Assembly (NCBI GenBank): GCA_947441065.1
Contig: CANESI010000007.1
Location: 1-64,000, forward strand
Direction: 5' to 3'
Origin: Caulobacteraceae bacterium
GTDB taxonomy: Bacteria > Pseudomonadota > Alphaproteobacteria > Caulobacterales > Caulobacteraceae
Length of the DNA stretch: 64,000 nt
Shown here: positions 62,092 through 64,000 of the stretch, piece by piece
Layout of the letters: the number at the start of each line of letters is the position of its first letter
How positions within the stretch are numbered: the stretch's first letter is position 1
Position numbers and translations under genes: made by a program
Notes under the pieces: generated by a model
Seen by the model: only the letters and a program-made list of their open reading frames with translations
What the model was told of the DNA's origin: nothing
Database searches by the model: none

Positions 62092-63072
62092 GTGCTTCAT
62101 AAAGCCTGGGGCCGTTGGCCTGTTGTCCTCGTTGCCCTCTGTGCCGCCTTGAGCGTTACAGCCTGCGCGGGAAAGCAAAAAAAGCCATCGATGGCCTATG
62201 AAGAGCGTCCGGTGGAACTGCTCTATGCCGTCGGCTCAGAACGTCTCGATTCGAAGATGTGGAACGAAGCGATCAACCTGTTTCGAGAGGTCGAGCGTCA
62301 GCATCCCTATTCGGAATGGTCGCGTCGCTCGATCCTGATGACCGCCTATGCGCACTATCAAGGCAACCAATATGAGGAAGCCATTGGCGACGCAGACCGG
62401 TTCGTCTCGCTCTATCCTGGCAATCCCTCGGCGGCCTATGCCTACTATCTGAAGGCCGTTTGCTATTTCGAACAGATCGTTGATGTGGGCCGTGACCAGG
62501 CCTCGACCGAGCAGGCCTTGGCGGCCTTGCGCGAGGTGGTTCAGCGTTATCCCCGTTCCGAATATGCCGCTGACGCCCGTTTGAAGATCGACATGGTCAA
62601 TGACCAGTTGGCTGGCAAGGAAATGTCAGTTGGCCGCTGGTATCTTCGCAATGGCGAGACCTTGGCCTCTATCGGTCGGTTCCGGATGGTCATTGATCGC
62701 TATCAGACCACGTCCCACACGCCAGAAGCGCTCTACCGCTTGGTGGAGGCCTATCTGACCGTCGGCTTGATCGATGAGGCCAAGCGTAATGCCGCTGTTC
62801 TCGGTCACAATTTCCCGGGCGATGTCTGGTATTCCGATGCTTACAAGCTGATGGAAGGCAAGGGCGTGCGCCCCGCCCTGACCCCAGAAGCCCGCAGCAA
62901 GGGCCTTGGCGGTATCTTCTTTAACCGCAAGCAGCAACTGACGGCAGCTGCGACCGAAAAGGGTCCGCCACCGCCGGAATCGGGTTCGCCCGACAAAGAG
63001 ATTACCCCTGCAGGCCCCGTGCCCCAGACCAAGAAGAAAAGGCGCTGGTTCGGACTGTTCGGTAAGGATTGA
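62092..63072 (+). CDS. bamD: Outer-membrane assembly lipoprotein BamD
   Basis: 326 residues from GTG 62092. Lipoprotein signal (WPVVLVALCAALSVTACAG) with lipobox VTAC, processed by Lgt. Five tetratricopeptide-like repeats follow (LLYAVGSERLDSKMWNEAINLFREVERQHPYSEWSRRS, YEEAIGDADRFVSLYPGNPSAAYAYYLKAVCYF, YPRSEYAADARLKIDMV, GRFRMVIDRYQTTSHTPEALYRLVEAYLTVGL). About 60 extra C-terminal residues are Pro/Lys-rich. BamD is the essential partner of BamA in inserting beta-barrels, such as the TonB receptor at the start of this window. It precedes recN, a conserved order. Confidence 0.96.
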   Translation: MLHKAWGRWPVVLVALCAALSVTACAGKQKKPSMAYEERPVELLYAVGSERLDSKMWNEAINLFREVERQHPYSEWSRRSILMTAYAHYQGNQYEEAIGDADRFVSLYPGNPSAAYAYYLKAVCYFEQIVDVGRDQASTEQALAALREVVQRYPRSEYAADARLKIDMVNDQLAGKEMSVGRWYLRNGETLASIGRFRMVIDRYQTTSHTPEALYRLVEAYLTVGLIDEAKRNAAVLGHNFPGDVWYSDAYKLMEGKGVRPALTPEARSKGLGGIFFNRKQQLTAAATEKGPPPPESGSPDKEITPAGPVPQTKKKRRWFGLFGKD

Positions 63073-63130
63073 GCCGAACCGCCATGATCTTGATCGCCGC
63101 CGATTGGCAGAATCAGCCCAGAGTGGCGGA

Positions 63131-64000
63131 ATGCTGACGGCGCTGATCATAAGAGACGTGGTCCTCATCGAAAGTCTGGACCTGACGGTGGGCCCAGGCT
63201 TGACCGCGCTTACCGGTGAGACCGGGGCGGGCAAATCGATCATTCTCGATGCCTTGGGCTTGGCCACGGGGGCCAGAGCCGACGCAGGCCTTGTGCGTCG
63301 CGGCGCGGCCCAAGCGGTGGTCACCGCCATTTTCGATCTGCCCTCAGCCCATGCGGTTTGGCCGGTCCTTGAGGAGAAGGGCCTGACCTCTTCACCCGGG
63401 GAGGAGTTGATCCTTCGCCGTGTCCTCAGTGCCGACGGTCGCTCCCGCGCCTTTATCAATGATCAGGCCGCCAGTGTCGGGGTGCTGAAAGAGTTGGGCA
63501 ATCTCCTGCTTGAGGTTCACGGCCAGCACGAGACTGTTGGCCTGCTCGATCCGCGCAATCATCGGCCCCTTCTCGACCATTTTGGGGGGTGTCGTCCGCT
63601 GGTGCTGGCCTGTTCGCAAGCCTGGGAGGGGTGGCGTCAAGCGCGTCAAGCGCTCGAACAGCTGCGCGAGACCACGCAAAAGGCAGCCGCCGATATTGAA
63701 GAGATTAGCCTTCGTTTGGCCGAGCTCGATCTTCTTGCCCCTATGCGGGGCGAAGAAACCGAACTGGCAGGGCAGCGGGCCTTGTTGGGATCGGCCGAAA
63801 AGGCCCTTACCGATATCGCCGCCGCGCGAGAGGGTCTGGCCGCAGACGCCTTGGCCAATCGCCTCGCCCAAGCCTTTCGGGCGCTGGAGCGGGCGCGCGA
63901 GCGGGCGCTGCAGTCCGGGGCGGCCAACGACAGTCTTGCCGTTCTGCGCCTGACCGACGCGGCCAACGCCGTTGATCGGGCCTTGGTCGAGACCCAAGAG
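63131..64000 (+). CDS. recN: DNA repair protein RecN, 3' end outside window
   Basis: 290 residues visible from ATG 63131 to the window end with no stop: MLTALIIRDVVLIESLDLTV, Walker A GLTALTGETGAGKSIILDALGLATGARAD, SRAFINDQ and LLLEVHGQHET (RecN signature), then the start of the coiled-coil arm (QAWEGWRQARQALEQLRETTQKAAADIEEISLRLAELDLL). RecN is an SMC-like ATPase that acts early in double-strand break repair. 58 bases after bamD, probably co-transcribed. Confidence 0.95.
   Translation, partial: MLTALIIRDVVLIESLDLTVGPGLTALTGETGAGKSIILDALGLATGARADAGLVRRGAAQAVVTAIFDLPSAHAVWPVLEEKGLTSSPGEELILRRVLSADGRSRAFINDQAASVGVLKELGNLLLEVHGQHETVGLLDPRNHRPLLDHFGGCRPLVLACSQAWEGWRQARQALEQLRETTQKAAADIEEISLRLAELDLLAPMRGEETELAGQRALLGSAEKALTDIAAAREGLAADALANRLAQAFRALERARERALQSGAANDSLAVLRLTDAANAVDRALVETQE

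Overview
The window is chromosomal DNA of an alphaproteobacterium, most probably in the Caulobacterales. The evidence is gene content: an almost textbook CtrA cell-cycle regulator, a fliF-fliG-fliH(flbE)-fliN-flbD-flhA operon in the order known from Caulobacter with its own FlbD, and alphaproteobacterial families (SspB-alpha, DUF4167, DUF4169, DUF1178, RodZ-like beside ispG). No phage, plasmid, CRISPR or classical insertion sequence was seen. The genus is not decided by what I can see.

Layout. 1-7000: the 3' part of a TonB-dependent receptor, a CBS/degenerate-kinase/receiver protein, a tRNA-Met, and a translationally coupled glycosyltransferase and asparagine synthetase-like pair. 7000-13500 (minus strand): ychF, pth, a short rplY, prs, then a tightly overlapped lgt-methyltransferase-pgeF operon. 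13600-20900: ubiK, ybjN-like, proC, a TetR-like gene, hflKC, mrp and an SDR dehydrogenase, broken by islands of dispersed inverted repeats. 21000-26100: a DevABC/MacAB-like exporter, a CNT nucleoside transporter and a GST. 26400-32900: an LLM oxidoreductase, an NDUFAF5-like methyltransferase, comF-grxC-nit-DUF1178, then two tandem paralogous proteins of no known family, then ubiG. 33000-43400: lysC, ptsP, rodZ-like, ispG, prfA, MOSC, prmC, DUF4167. 43400-47840: an M23 endopeptidase behind a perfect CtrA box, ctrA itself, and divergent fliIJ. 47840-55530: a small membrane protein and the fliF operon (minus). 55600-64000: DUF4169, fumC, a RusA-like resolvase, a serine hydrolase, a caspase-like C13 peptidase, a PaaI-type thioesterase, sspB, bamD and the 5' part of recN.

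How the parts fit. The flagellar genes cover the MS ring (FliF), rotor/C ring (FliG, FliN), export ATPase complex (FliH, FliI, FliJ), export gate (FlhA) and the sigma-54 activator FlbD that times later flagellar genes. CtrA, encoded divergently from fliIJ, is the expected master regulator. Perfect TTAA-N7-TTAA boxes upstream of the M23 peptidase and of the second paralogous unknown protein suggest that both belong to the CtrA regulon. The least explained parts are the two paralogous proteins at 30.8-32.1 kb, the CBS/pseudo-kinase/receiver protein, and the repeat families that share a common AAAACAAGGCCC border.

Start codons were moved from the longest open frame wherever family N-termini, ribosome-binding sites or ATGA overlaps pointed elsewhere. 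All family assignments are from reading motifs by eye; no database search was run.
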